Positions 44,201 to 59,200 of a DNA stretch of 64,000 bases are shown here, one piece after another. The notes below the pieces were generated by a model that searched no databases, was not told the origin of the DNA, and saw nothing but the letters and a program-made list of their open reading frames with translations. Origin of the DNA: Lophius americanus. Taxonomy: Eukaryota; Chordata; Actinopteri; Lophiiformes; Lophiidae. Location of the stretch: the NCBI GenBank assembly GCA_037951165.1, contig JBBDHG010000008.1:7594001-7658000 (forward strand), written 5' to 3'. Numbering within the stretch: the first letter of the stretch is position 1; each line of letters opens with the position of its first letter. Position numbers and translations under genes: made by a program.

Positions 44201-47200
44201 GGTAGGCCATCCTGAATTTGTGTCTTGAACAGGGTCCACACAACATCATTTAAGTTTAAGATGGGCAGAGCAACATTCATCAATCTTATTAGCCTACCTG
44301 CTTGGCCACCCACCTACTTAACCACCTACTGACCTTTCTAACCTGCATGCCTACTAACCTACCATCTTATTAGGAGTGACCTATTCTGATATCAAATCAT
44401 ATTTACAATTATTTCAAATCTTTCCTACAATAATTATTAACAATTATTTAATTTTGTTTTTGTTTTTACTTGCTTGTGAAGTTCTCTAGTTTGTACTGTA
44501 AATATGCTTAACTATTAAAACAAAGATCATTTTGGTACTAAAGGGGTCCACGTCTGTGATTTTCCTCTTCCATGAGATCCTATCCCACAAAGCATATTTC
44601 TCAGACAATATGCGATCATTTCCGACATGCGATCGTAAATTAAATATTCTGTCTCTAGGTATCTATTCTATTCATTCATTCATTATAATACTGTACAATG
44701 TAAGGTATAGTTACAGCTGGACCTTCCTATATAACTACTAATCAGAAGAAGTTAAGTTTATCAAGACATGTCTTCCATATGTCGGGCAGTTTTTGAAAAG
44801 TGTTTTCATGATGGATCTGCATATCTGTTTGTAAAAGCTGCCTAATGTAAGCACTTAGACGTTTGTTGGTCTCTTCTTCTTTTTTTTTGCCATTCACTGT
44901 TCATCCACTGCCAAAGAGGCATTGTGATTGTATTGGCAGGTGATTAAATAGATTGTTAGGTGTTACCTTTGTGCACTGAGATTGTTTTCTGCAGAGTCTA
45001 CTTATGATTTGTCTGTGTGCTCAGTGTCATCTTCACTGAGGTCAGACTTTAAACTTTGGTTAATTATAACTAAAAAAGATTTACTGAACCAAAATAACCT
45101 AAATATTTTCTGTGGTTTATCTTCAATAAAATGAAAACATTAACTTCGCTGATCTTTCTAAAGTTGCACTTTTAATTAAAAATTTTGGTTTTACAACTCA
45201 TTAATGTGTGTGGTCAATAAATTCATACCTCTTTTTCATTAAAAAAAAACTCTCTTATGCTGTCCTCGCTGTCCCCGTTATTCAGAATAAATACTGTATG
45301 GTGAATACTGTAGTTACACGTAAATTAAGAAATATTAAGGAATTCTAATACAAAATATCAGTCAATAAAATAAAGAGACTATGACTCCACAAATATGTCA
45401 TAGCTCAGTGCTTGTGCTTCGACCTTAATGCTGCTCTACATTCCCCGGAGGCAACTAACACTGGACAGGGCCGAATAATATGACTGACCACGATGTGTTC
45501 GAGGACAGTTCAAGAATGCAAAATATTGGAAAGAGTGTTAATCTGATCAATTGTCATGAGTACAATTGATTACATTAAAGATTCAAAATATCTATATTTC
45601 ACAATTTTCGATGAATAGCGCACCAATCTAGCAACCTAACAACCTTCTGAACCATCGACTTATTGACCGATGGAAGGACCATTGAAAGATAGAAGAACGT
45701 ATCGGTGGACTGACCTACCTATCTCCCTACATAGCGTCCTATCTACCTACCGCATGCCTACCTCACGATTCACCAAACAAGTCCTGTAGAGGCAAATCAA
45801 GGCACATGACATACCTACCAATCTACTCACCTGACAAACCAAATACATACCTACCTAGCAACCTAACTGCCCATTGACCTACCCACTAACTGACTGATGG
45901 AAGGACCATTGGAGCCACAGAGGAATGATTGACAAATTGCCTGACCTATCATCCTACCTGCCTACCGAGTGGCTGACCAATATACCTTCCTATCGACTGA
46001 TTGTTTGACTTATCTACCTACTTACCCACCTACTGACCTACCTATCTAACAATATTAAGACTCACCGTCCAACCAAGTCCTCTCCTGCCAACCAATTTAC
46101 CTTCCTACCAGCCTACTTACTTACCCACCTACAAAACTACCTAACTACCTAACTTGTGGTTAATTGACCAATCGATGCATCGATCAACCAACAACCATCA
46201 ATCCATTTATTTATGAATATTGAAGCCAATCTTAGTGAGGATTGCAGTATACTTCCGTCACACTTTTGTATTTTTGTCTTCTATACATTAACAACGTTTA
46301 ATGTTTTGAATATTACATTTTCATGAGCAGATTTGTACTACAGATCCATCTATTTCTGCCGTTTACTGGGAAAACCTGTTTCAGATGAAGTACTCATCAG
46401 ATCTTTTTACAGTGTCCCAAAACCTGTACTCTCCAACATTACGTCCTTGTAATTGCCAGTATTGCTGCTCCTATATTAGAAGTTTTCAAATACATTATTG
46501 ATTAAAGCTTATTTGTGTGTGTTTATTTTCAGTGGCAGCACTTTAAGTAACAATTCTTCCGGATCAGCCAGAGGTCAGTATGACTCGAACTACCCATGAA
46601 AATATAATGGATTTTCACAGTAAGACTTTAATTAAGGTACAACCACATAAATCTGTTTATTTTGGGCACTCCGGCTGCCCTCAAATTTAGAATTGAGTTT
46701 AATGAGTTGACTGGTCACACTGTCTGAGATGCGCTTCCATTTCCATCAATGCCACAGCACCCAGTTACCTCAGTGTTTGTGTTCAACAGCTTCAACAGAT
46801 GATCCTGAGGAGGAAATTAGTCCCTACTGTGAAACTGTTTTCCAGAGTAGAAGAAATCCACTCACTTATGAGGTATCAGGTATTTCCCCTACAGAGATAT
46901 TAGAAAGACGCTTGCAGTTGTAATGAAACCTTTAGTATCCACAGTGGGAAGACCTTATTCGATGTTTGTCCTGCAGAGTGAAAAGACCCCACTGGAGGAC
47001 AGAGACATGAGGAGGGTGGATGAGAAACCTGCAGAGGATCATGGGTAAGACACCAGCAACATTATTTCATTTTCATTATTATTTTTAGCTATGTGTCAAC
47101 AAGGTTATGAATATTTTTATGGAACATATTAATAACTTAAAAGTCCACAAAACCAAACAATGTAAGCAAACAAGAAACTCATGATTTTAAGGTTCTTTCT

Positions 47201-50200
47201 TAAAGTACATTACTCAAGTTTTATATATCAAATTTAAAATCACAATCTGTGTTTTTCTTTTCCTAGTTCAAAAAGAAAATGCTGCCTAACAGCTAAAAAT
47301 TCGAATTAACAATTTTGGAATTTTTCAAGTCTCTTGTGAAAACACACATTTACTCCCATGAACTAACTATTTAGGTTAAAATAATTTTAACCAATGTCTG
47401 GGGTTGAAAGAGGCATGAGAAAAATTAAAACAGTGGCAGCAGGCTAGGATGGACATTCCAGACGTCCCTCTCCTCAGCAACACTCTAGCTCATCCTGGGA
47501 TGATGAAGCCATCGTGAAGCGTTCCCATGCCAGATGAGATATGTTTTAGTCCCTCTAGCGAGTTCTGGGTCTACCCCAGGGAGAAGACCCTTGAAATAGA
47601 GGCACCCTAATCAGATGCCCGAAACACCACAACTGGCTTCTTTGGACGCAGAAGTAGCAGTGGCTCTACTTCAAGCACCCTTTAGATATCTGAGGTCCAT
47701 ACCTTATCTCTAAAGCTGAGCCATCCTAAGAAGGAAGCTCATTTCAAACGCTTGTATCCTCAACTTCAGTCTTTCTGTCACGACCCAGAGCGTATGACCA
47801 TAGTCGAGGGTTGGAACATAGATGGACTGGTAAAGTGAGAGCTTTGACTTAAGACTCAGCTCTTTCTTGACCACAGCAGTTCGACACAACGCACACATTA
47901 CTGCTGATGCCACATCGAAAGGAGATCATGTCCATGGATATTGGAGACAAGGTACCACCTTGGCGGGGTCCGGCACATACTGAGAATGTGTCTGACATTC
48001 TGCAAGGCATTAAGGCACAACTCACTCTTTGATTATACAGGGACTGGATGGCCCTTAGCTTTTGCTCCGTTACCCCGTACTCCCGCAGTACCCCCGATAG
48101 GAATCCCTGAGGGACACTGACTGTCATATGCCTTCTCCAAATCCTCAAAACACACATTGGCAAATTCCCATGAAACCACAAGCTGGCATGCAAGAGTAAA
48201 AAGTTACTAGACCATTCCAGAACCAGGTCGGAATCTGCATTGTTCCTCCTGAAACCGAGGTTCGACAGTCGGTTGGAGCCTTCTTTCCAGAACGCTTAAG
48301 TAAATTTCTCCAAATGAAGGCTGAGAAATGTGATCCCACTTTAATAGGAACACATACTCTTGTCTCCCTCTTTAAAATGATTGCCACTCCACAAAATCCA
48401 AAGATAGCCTAAATAGAAATTCGATGTTTAGAATTTTAGTATCATCTTCATTTATTTAGTTGTTTGCAATTTGTTTTTCTTTTTTTTTCTTTCCAATTTT
48501 ACTGTATCTAATGCCATTTCTTATCATCTCTCATGTTCATAATGTCTTTAAGTTTAAAATGTTCTAATCTTATTTTTGGTCCTATTAAAATGAACGTGGC
48601 TTCCATTGCCAAGAAACCTCACCAAACCCAGCAGCATTTTGATAAGTCCATGACTATGACGTTAGATGTCAGAAATTGGAAGAAAAAACATTGTGTCATA
48701 AAAAAGGGTGTTTTGCGACACAGAAATACAATAATGTTACATAACAAAAAATAATACTTAATGTTATTCATTGTGTTCGCTCTGGCATCAAAATATCAAT
48801 GCAGTGTGATTCATTGTGTACATTAAAAGACATATAAAATACTGTCTGCATATTTAGAGAACCTCCAGATTGCCTCAAGGTTCTGTAGTCAGCCAACATG
48901 GAAGTGGTTGGACTTTTCTCTCTACCACTGTTTCTAAAGCGACAATGAACTAAAGTGCACACTGGTCAGCTATGATGTGAAAACCACTGACAGATTCAGT
49001 GGGAATAACATGATTATCTCACTACAATGGCACCTATCTGCGGGTGGCGGAAATATATTAGGCCGAAAGAAAATATTTCATCCTCAAAATTGATTTGTTC
49101 AAACCAGGAAAAATCCGCCTGCCGAAGGATGTGAGGTGCTTTGACAAAGTCCAAATGTTTGTCTCGGCCCTATTATCCAATCCCGCAGAATATGTACTTC
49201 ACAAATATTTCAAAAAGTTAATTACAGTTGTTACAGAAATGTGACAGAACCGTTCAATTTATAAAGCACACGGTAGGACCAGAACAGTTAGCCATGTGAT
49301 GTTTTTCTACAAATTATAAATAGATAGTTTTCAGAAATATCACCAAGCAAGAGTTTACAGTATATGATGCCAGATAAAGGAGACTTACTCCTAAACTGCA
49401 TCAATTTGTTTCACAAAATGTTTTATTGTTTTTTCAAGGGCTCAGACATTCCCCTGGACGAAGCGCTTGTCTCAGGCTCTTCACTCTGGAGAAACTCATG
49501 GTTACAGCACCGTCGGAGAACCTCCTCCTCCTGTCTGCTGTCCCTCCTTGACCCACCATAACTTTCCAGCAGAGGCTGATGAGGACCTGACCATCTCCCC
49601 CTATGCCAGCTACACCTCCTCGACTGAGAGAGCCCCGCCCATCATCAGTGGCTGGCTGGACAAGTTGTCGCCACAAGGGTGCGTTTGACTCAATGCAAAA
49701 AAAGAATACAGTTAGACAACATGAAGAATGATTCCATATTGGTCAAGTTATTGGGTTTTCCTCCTGTTGAAATAACAGGAGTCAGAAAAGATAATGTTGA
49801 GACTTGTCTCCTTTGAAACTTTGTAAAAGACTTATGTACTGGATTCACTCCCTTAAAACTGACGCCAGTCGGCCTGTGGTGCCATGTCTACTGGTCTGTC
49901 TTCTGAAGCCTTCACAGTCAGCAGAGATAAGTGTAACAGATATCAGGAAACATTAGAGTTGACAAACAGCGTCCAGAGGACATTATAGGGAAAACTGAAT
50001 ATAAACTTCTCAATAATTGAATAACCATCTTGTTAATTAATCTACAATAAGTGTCAATGATGTGTTAAAAGCTGTCCCGTTCATCAGGGGTCGGTGGTCA
50101 GCACTGGCTATTTTGCTGAATCTCCTGCTCTCTGCACCTCCCTGTGTCTCCTCCTTCATGAGGAACTGCCTCGTCACCTTTCTCTCCTTCTTTTCTTCAT

Positions 50201-53200
50201 CATCCACTCAGTATGTGTTTGTCTCTCCTTTTTTCTTCTGCAAACCATGAATAAATCAGGATCATTATAGACTGAGATTTCGTCATGCTTATTACATACT
50301 TTATGATTTATTGGGGATGGGAAAAACAGAGACTGCATGGATAAAACTGTCTGATAGAGTATCAACGGGTTTATAGAGAATTATACAGTGAATTGAGAAA
50401 GTTTTCAGACCCCTTCACTTTTTTCACATTTCATTCTGCTTCAGCCTAATGCTAAAATCCTTTCAATTAATATTTCCCCTCATCAATCTACACTCCATCC
50501 CCCATTATAACAAAATGAAAAGAGAATTTTAGAGATCTTTGCAGTCTATTAAAATCCGAGAAACTGAAATATCACATTGACATAAATATTCAGAGCCGTA
50601 CGTAGTTGAGGCACCTTTGGCAGCAATAACAGCCTCCAATCTTCTTAGGTGTGACGTGGCAAGCGTTGCACACCCGGCCATTCTTCTCTGCAGATCCTCT
50701 CAGGCTTTCGAAGGTTGGGTGGGGTCTGACGGTGAACAGCCGGTTCAAATCAGGGCTCTGGCTGGTCCACTAAAGGGCATTGACCGAGTTCTCGTTAAGC
50801 CACACCTGCATTGTCTTGGCTCTGTGCTCGGTGTCATTGTCCCGTTGGAAAGTGAACCTTCAGCCCAGATGTCCGAGCGCTTTGGACCAAGTTTCTATTA
50901 AGGAAGAGGATATGTCTCTACTTTGCTCCATTTAGCTTTTCCTCAACCCTTGTCAGTCTTGGAGTCCCTGCCATTGAAAAACATCCCCACAGCTGCCACC
51001 ATCAAGCCAAATCATCGGCGTGTTGCCGTGATAGTAGACCTTAGGCAAGTTTGTTCCATTGATCTCTGTAGCCTTTCCAGAGTGACCATCTTCTTGGTCA
51101 CATCTGGAAGGCCCTTCTCCCCCAATTGCTTAGTTTGGCTGGTGGCAGGCTCACCGGAGGACACTGACCTCCTGGGAACCTTCAATGCCGAATAATTTTT
51201 TCTAGTCTTTTCTAGCCTTCTGTTTGCGACACATTCTTGTCTCTGAGCTCCAAAGGCAGTTCCATCAACCTCACTGCTAAGTATTTGCTCTGATATGCAT
51301 TCTCAGGTGTGTGACCTTATGTAGACGGGGTTCAGCCTTTCAAAATGATGTTGATTCGATTGAACTGACCTCAGGGGGACTCCAATCCAAAAGTGTAGAA
51401 ACATCTCAAAGATGATGAAGAGAAATCGGAGGAAGGTTTTAAGTTTCATAGCAAAGGTTCTGAACACTTACTGTATGTCAATGTGATATTTTAGTTTTTC
51501 TTTTTGAACAGATATGGAAAAAAATCTACAATCCCTTTTCGCTTTGTTATTATGGAGTACACAGTGTGGTTTGAAGAGGGAAAAAAACATTTTAAACAAT
51601 TCCATTACAAGACTGCAATATAATTAAATGTGGAAAAGTAAAGGGGTTTAATTCTCTCTTAATGCATTGTAATTATCACTTGTCTCCCAAAAAGATTTTT
51701 AAATTAGATCTAGATAAAGAATAACACTGATTTTAAAGAGATTTAAAACGTCAAAAAATAAAAACTTGACATTATTTCATGTTTGTTGCTGGACTAACAT
51801 CTGTCTCTGCTACTTTTCCCTCTCTCTCACATCCCTCTGTCCCTTCCCCTCAGTAAATACGGACACATGATTCATACTGTCTCTTTACAGAAAGAGAAAG
51901 AGAGAAATACATTTTAAAGAGTCCTTTTAAATGTATTTCAAACATACTTTTCATCTGAAGTATCCTAATATGCCATGTCAATGACTTGACTACTTGGACT
52001 GTCAACATTAAGATGGATATTGTAACTGGGTTTCAAATGTTGTCTGCGGAAGTTGGCATTAGCACATGACAAACCAAGTGAGTCTTCCACTATCAAACTA
52101 TGTTTAGTCTCATTAAGTCCTTGCAAATATGAAGCCGTCATTTAGTTGTTTTCAACAAATAGGCTGAATTGTTTTCAATGTTATGCCAGCAATAGTTGTT
52201 GAAAGCAGAATAACATTTTATATATAATATAATATAATGAATAACAAGTAGTTTTTTTCAACAGGATAGCATGTTTGGATAAGTTGGTTTACAACAGGAT
52301 AGCATGTTAGCACTAGTTGTTTTTAACAGCTAGCATTAGTTATTTTCAACAAGATAACATGCTAGCATTAATCTTCATTGAGTAGCGTGTTCTTACAAGG
52401 GACCTTGTCATCTGCATTAGTATTATTATAATCATTAATCAATACACTTAAGTGGTCCAGGATAGTAACTAAATGTTAAGTATCCCTTGAATAGAAGTAG
52501 AACCATAATTCACCTTTTCTCTGCCGACTCTCCAGATCTATTTGAGACGGATGCGTCTATGTACCTTAAGTGATCTGATGTGTTCTTATTTTTCAGGAAC
52601 TATGTTTTTCAGAAGCGTTATGTGAAGTTTGATGGCAAAAATCTGATGTACTTTGGAAGTGAGAAGGTACAATCTGATTTTTTATAAAGATCTTGCCATG
52701 TTTCTTCATTTGTAATTTATGTAGTGAATCAAAATATATGAATGAATATGAATATGAATCTGATCCTGATACAGTTCTGTGGGTAAGTACTGTCAGGATT
52801 TAAGAATAATCTATTTAAACATTCAGATCTTAATCTGAAAGCTACCTGAAATTATTGTTTTATCATTTGCTAAGTGGTGAATAGTTTGCTAAAGTGTGAA
52901 CATATTCTAATTTATTTCCTTGCTAATTTATCATAGTTTTAATGGTTTCAGCTTGAAACCATTAAAATTAGGATATTGAAACTGATAAATCGTGAAAGCT
53001 TCATTGGTTTGAAAACACTGTTTAATCTGTCTTCCAGTTTGCTCCCTTTCTAACACATCGTTGACTAATAGGATAGGTTGTGGCAGGATATTTAGGGAGG
53101 GGGCCAACAGTAAAACCATCTGCAATTCAACTTTTTCATCTGGATTCTGTTTTGGATGCATTAGACACCAATGATTTAGAGAATTTTCCTCTTCCCTGTT

Positions 53201-56200
53201 CCCTGTTAGGACGCCTACCCTAAAGGAGTGATTCCATTGGCTGCAATCCAGATGGCCCGCCCAGCCAAAGACAATAAATTTGAAATTGTGACTAGTCATC
53301 GAATCTTTGTTTTCAGGACTGATAATGAAGGTAAACAGGAAACACACAGAAAACACTTCATTTCTGGGCAGAGTTCTTAGCAAACTTAGTTTTGCAGGAC
53401 ATTTGATTCTTTTTTGAAAATATTCACAAAAGTAAATCAGTCAGACATGATACAGGTGACGTAGGTACTTGCTGTTCATCCAGCAGAGGATGATGAAGAT
53501 GATTATGACAATGATGATGATGTGTTTCAGAGCAGGGGCTTCAGACTATAAGAGCTAACCTAGTTGTATCTACAGTATTTTGAGAAGTTTGTTGATGATG
53601 TTGAATATGATGACAACAATGACATTGTATCAGTGTTGAAGCGGCGGTGGGTCGGCACGCTGCAGGAACATGTCAGAGATCAGCTGGTATTTGGTCGACG
53701 GCGTTTCGGACCTGGATCTCACTGTCAGAAACACGGCATCTTGGAGCTGAAAGGAACCAAATCTAAGGTGTACATTGCCATCAACACAGATCAGATCTGG
53801 ATCTACAAGAGCGAACAGGTGAGATGCTGTCAGGTGACACATTCTCTAGTATTTCGCAGAACATTGAGATCAAATAGTTTCTTCTTTTTTTTACTAGATC
53901 CTCCTTTTCTAGCTGATCCTGGTAAATACACAAAGTTGTGCTGTACAATTCTGGCTGTACACATATATCTATGATAAACTGCATCAGTATCCTGCGGATG
54001 GCCGCATAAGTGAGGAACAGCTCAATAATGATAGGCTTCTGCATGAGAGCGTCAAACAATTTTGTCATCTCAATTGAAAACCTCGGCTCACACACGAGTT
54101 CTGGGTTCCACCATTTGCCTCATTTGCGTGACCCGGTGTGAATTTAAACCTCCGCAAGACTTTTAATTGAGTTAGTATGTACCACACCAAAACATTAACT
54201 TTACATTTAACGGGAAAACTTGTCTCTTTTGCCTGGATTTGTTGAAGAACCAAATTAACCTACAGTACCCGATGCAAATTTTTACATCCCTCAACTAGAT
54301 TTGGAGGTTATGTGCGTTTTTCTGTGTATGTCTTTGTATGCATTATAACTCAAAAGAATTGTAGGATTTCAATTCAATTGTGTGGACAAGTGAGCATGTA
54401 CCTGTTATATGCAAAGTGTAAATGAAAAAGCATGCATAAAAATAGTGGGATTTTTTAAGTCCCTTGGGCGGGTATACACTCCCATACTGCCCGAAAGTTA
54501 ACACTGTCATTTGTTTAATCTAGATTTTATTTATAAGTTTGCAGATTTAAAGTTTTATTTTGGGAAAGGTTTAGTGAAGCTCTGACTGAAGAAAAAGTCT
54601 CTGTCCCAATATGTTTTTATCACATTTGGGTTGTTAAACTGATTAATTATGCGTCTGTCTGCAGTGTTTTCGTAATGGCATCGGCATCACATTAATCGAA
54701 GCACGAGGAGCAACGATTAGAGATGGAAAACACAAGAGCTTTGATCTCATCACACCGTATAAATCCTTCAGGTACGATTGACTCATCAGTGTTTCTGACT
54801 CCTCTGCTCATGTAATACGGAGTTTGAACCCCTGTTGTTTATGTAATTGTGTTAAACATTGTGAAGCAGCAAAGAGGGTCCGTTCATTTTTTTTTCCATT
54901 TTCATGAGAAGAGTTTGGTAAATGGCTGCCAAAAGACATGCATTTTTTCTGTATATGATGGCAACAGAACTGAACCGTGAGAGTTGTGTCAAAAATCATA
55001 ATATATTGGAATTGCTCTGACTCCTGACTTTTAAGATGTCTAGACTTGTGTTGTGCTGACGGAGAGCAAAGATACTTCATGTATAAATCCTATGGCAGTC
55101 CGTGTCACTAGTCCCAGATGTAAGCACTGACGTCTCCTCTGCTCCGCCTCCTCAGCTTCACAGCTGAGTCTGACCGGGAGAAACGTGAATGGATGGAGGC
55201 GCTGCAGGAATCGATAGCAGAAACTCTGTCGGATTATGAGGTTGCCGAAAAAATCTGGTCCAACCGGTCCAACAGGATGTGTGCTGACTGCAAGGCCCTC
55301 AACCCTGATTGGGCTTCCATCAACCTGTGTGTAGTCATCTGTAAGAACTGTGCAGGTACCTGAAACACGTGAAACAACTGGACTATAGAGTCTCTAGTAT
55401 TCCTGTTCCATAAATAACTACCACTTTAAATAACACCTGCAGTATCTGTTCTCCCTCTGATCACCTATTTCTCTGTGCAGGGCAGCACAGAGGACTGGGA
55501 ACAATGGTCTCAAAAGTTCAGAGTCTTAAGCTGGACACTAGCGTCTGGAGCAACGAGATTGTCCAGGTGACTGATTTTATGCAAAATGGGACTAAGATGA
55601 GAAAGAGCTTTAAACAGATGATGCTCTTTTAAACTAACAAAAGGTAGCTGGATTATGGTTTGTGTATGTTTCGGTGTTTCTTTCTTTCTTTTTCTTTCTT
55701 TGATACTTTTCGTTTCAGAAAAAAACCTTTGAAAAAACGATTGATAATTTGTTTTTTGGTTTTGAACTAAAAGAATCAGATCTGAAAAACAAGACATGTT
55801 TCCTTTTAAAGACCAAATGGGGATGAGAGAAATTTAAAAAATTATTTGTTTTCCTTTTCTAATTTGATTGTGAGATAATAAAGCCACGATGGGAAAAATA
55901 GAAGAAATCTTTTTTTAGTTTTCTGAAACCGGATGTGGCTGTTCACGAGGGACGGCTGTGCATTGAGCGCTGTCAATCATCACTTTATTCGTCAACGGTA
56001 GCGTTTTATTTTCAAGCATCTAAGCTTCTTTTCATTATGAAAGTTGAAAATGAAGTTCAAATTTTGTCAAATTTCTCTCATGCCTATTTTGTTTTGAAAA
56101 GTAAAAATTTATTGTGTTTCAATTTTTTATTCCTGTATCTCAAAACAAATAATGAAATTACAAATCGTTTTGAATTTTTCATTATTCGTTTCTAAAACGG

Positions 56201-59200
56201 AAAACTAAATACCAAAATACACAAGTAAGGACATACCCATAGATTAACTTCATTTTAATGATACAGGTAACAGGTGCTGAGGTGACACAGGTCCAGTCCA
56301 ACACCTGGACAAGCTTTTGACAGTCTCTCTATCGTTGAGAGATCAAATATAGTCACCTGACAGGTTGTCCTGTTTGTGTTTGTGTATGTCAGCTCTTCAT
56401 CATGCTTGGGAACGACCGGGCCAATGATTTCTGGGCAGCGCGGCTGTGTCCGTCAGAGGAGCTGGACTGTGATACCTCACCTGAACAGAGGAGAGAGTTC
56501 ATCACCCAGAAATACAGAGACGGACGATACCGTCTGAGTCACCCTGCATTCAACCGCCAGGAGGAGCTGCTCAAGGTTTGACCAGTGCCCCAGACACAGA
56601 GAACCACCATACACTGACTACAGACCAGCCACACTTATAAGTCTTATTCAAATCATTATATCCCCAAACAATAGGGATTTTATGGAATCGTGATCGTCGC
56701 CGCATTCACCGCATATCCTTGGTGTTAACGCGATAACTCAAAAACTATTACATGGATTATTCTCAAACTTTATAAACCCAGAGAACAAAATCAATGGATG
56801 GTTTCGGGGAAGGTCGGTTGTGTATTTCTGACACTTGGGGGAGCTTTACTTTCAAAAGTTTTGGGGCTCTAATTTATCAACCATTGATCTGATTTGGTCT
56901 AAATTTCGTTTACCCATATTTGAATCACCTCTGGAACGTTTTAACTAAAAATACTGTAGAAATAATTTTCAATTTGAGGGGTCAATCAGGGGGGGTTGCT
57001 TGTACCACTAAGTCGATTGGCGACTTTTTGGGGATAAACTCTTGCTTTGGGGGATTACAGCATAGGTCAAATTGCGTCAAGACGCGTATAAATGAAATGT
57101 ATTATTATTATTATTATCTTTGCTGAGATCTGGGACACTTTAATAATTTCATTTTGGTGCTGTTTTTAGATAATAGTGTTAGATAATTTTATTAAATGCA
57201 CCTTCTTCTGCTTGAAGAAGGTGCATAAACTCAAATTTGAGCACATGCACCGCTAAATTGGATTAACGAGCATTCGCAATCTCTGAAAACCTTAGATAAT
57301 TAGTTTATTGTTGGATTGGTGACATGCTTACGTTGGTTTGTTGACCAGATAACATTACTTTCTTGACTAGGAATTTTTCAGTGTTCTGGCAACTTTATGT
57401 AATATCCATCCGCATTAGGCTGAGTTGGTACTGACTGAATTTTTGGATGATAATGTCCCATTAACATCTCTCTCATGAACAGGTCCTGTGCTCGGCGGTC
57501 TCTGAACAGACTCTACTGAAAACCGTGACTCAGATTTTCTCAGAAGCCGAGTCCACTCGCCTTACCGACGACCCCAACGGCTGTCATCAACATCATCACC
57601 TGCTGGACATCTGCACTGAATCAGGTTTGATTTGTCTGATTTGTCAGGTCTGCCAGTGCGCTTAAATTTCAGCTGGTACCCTAGTACTAACGGGCAGAAA
57701 ATGGAATGAATAGAACGAGAATAAAGTTGCGGCTGGGAAATTCTTCTTTTCTCCTCTCAGATCCCAGTGTTTACGACGAGATCATGCAGCCAGTCCTTCA
57801 CTCTGGTTACCTCTACAAGTCCGGCTCTCACAGAGGGACACTGTCGAGGAAAACACGGGAAGGTGGGTAGAGGTTTCAGGGAGGAAATGTTTGAGCTTGA
57901 GTTAAAACAAAGAATCTGTAATAGAGAGCCTTATATAGTACATTCAAACTGAAGCAGAAATCTAAAAGCGTCATCAGGAGTATTTCTAAAGTAATGAAAC
58001 ATGTCCTCCTTTTAGACTTCCAGAAGTTCTGGTGTACTGTGGATCAGTCTCTACTCTTCTATGAATCTGATCGATCAGCTGACCCCTGCATGCAGATCAG
58101 TGTCAAAGACATCGTTTGTTTGGGTGTCAGTCGACCCGACATATCCAATAACAACGGCTTCCTCGATAGGTATGCTCTTCATCTTCATCAGCTCTTTGAC
58201 GACTTTAAATGATTTTAGGAAATGACATTTCTCTGTCCTGCAGGTTTCGTTACACCTTTGAGTTGTATTTGACATCAGAGAAACTTTATCAGTTTGGTTT
58301 GGAGACAGCCGATGCTCTGCACAGCTGGACCAGATCCATCGGGAAGGTCTGATTCGCTAATACTGTAATAACATGTAACATGATTTTGTTGACTGAATAG
58401 TATTTGTTTTTTAACCAGCTAATATTAATGTGTTTACTTGACATGATTAGCTTACTTAGTAGTTAATATTATTTTGTCGAATTGCTAATCTTGGTTTGTT
58501 GATTAGACAAACTTAGTTAGACTACAAAATATTAGGTGGATCCTTTTTGAAAAGCTAACGTGAACTTTTTGACTATATAACATTAGATTATAATTTGGTA
58601 ACATTATTTTGTTTACTCTCTAACAGTAGTTCATAGACTAGCTACCATTAGTTTGATGAGTGGAGTTGTTTTGTGGACACGCTAACCTAGGTTTGGTAAG
58701 AAGCAAACCGTGCGTCGTCGTAACTCTAAGTTGCTATCAATACTTTTTATGACCATTTTCATCTTTGGTTACTAACATTATTTTGTTGACTTGGTAACAT
58801 TTGTTGGTTGAAAAGATAACCTTGGTTTATTTGCATAGTCAAGGGATGGTGATGTTTGAAGGATGAGCTCATATTCCTGTCTGTCTCTGTCAGGCTTCGA
58901 CCCCCCTCAGCTGTCACTGCCTAATGACTCGTGAATTTGAGCGGGTCGGTCTGCTCCGCTACCGAGCCATGTTAGACGCTCAACAGTGGAAAGAGGCCTA
59001 CTTTGTCCTGCAGAAGTCCAACCTCTTTATCTGTCCCCAAAACGATGGAGCAGCAGAGGATATCATCAACCTGAACCGTCTACAGGAGCTCAGTCAGTCT
59101 TGGTTCTGGTCTACAGTGCCTCCACGTATGACAAATGGACTTTGTCTGATCGGTGTCTTTTTGTTTAAGGCATCACCTCTGAGAGCGAGAACCACGAGAA

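Noticed and set aside
52931..53383. 150-codon minus-strand ORF
   Set aside because: It is antisense to arap3 exon 8 and its flanks; the sense strand there has clear PH-domain coding with correct splice sites.
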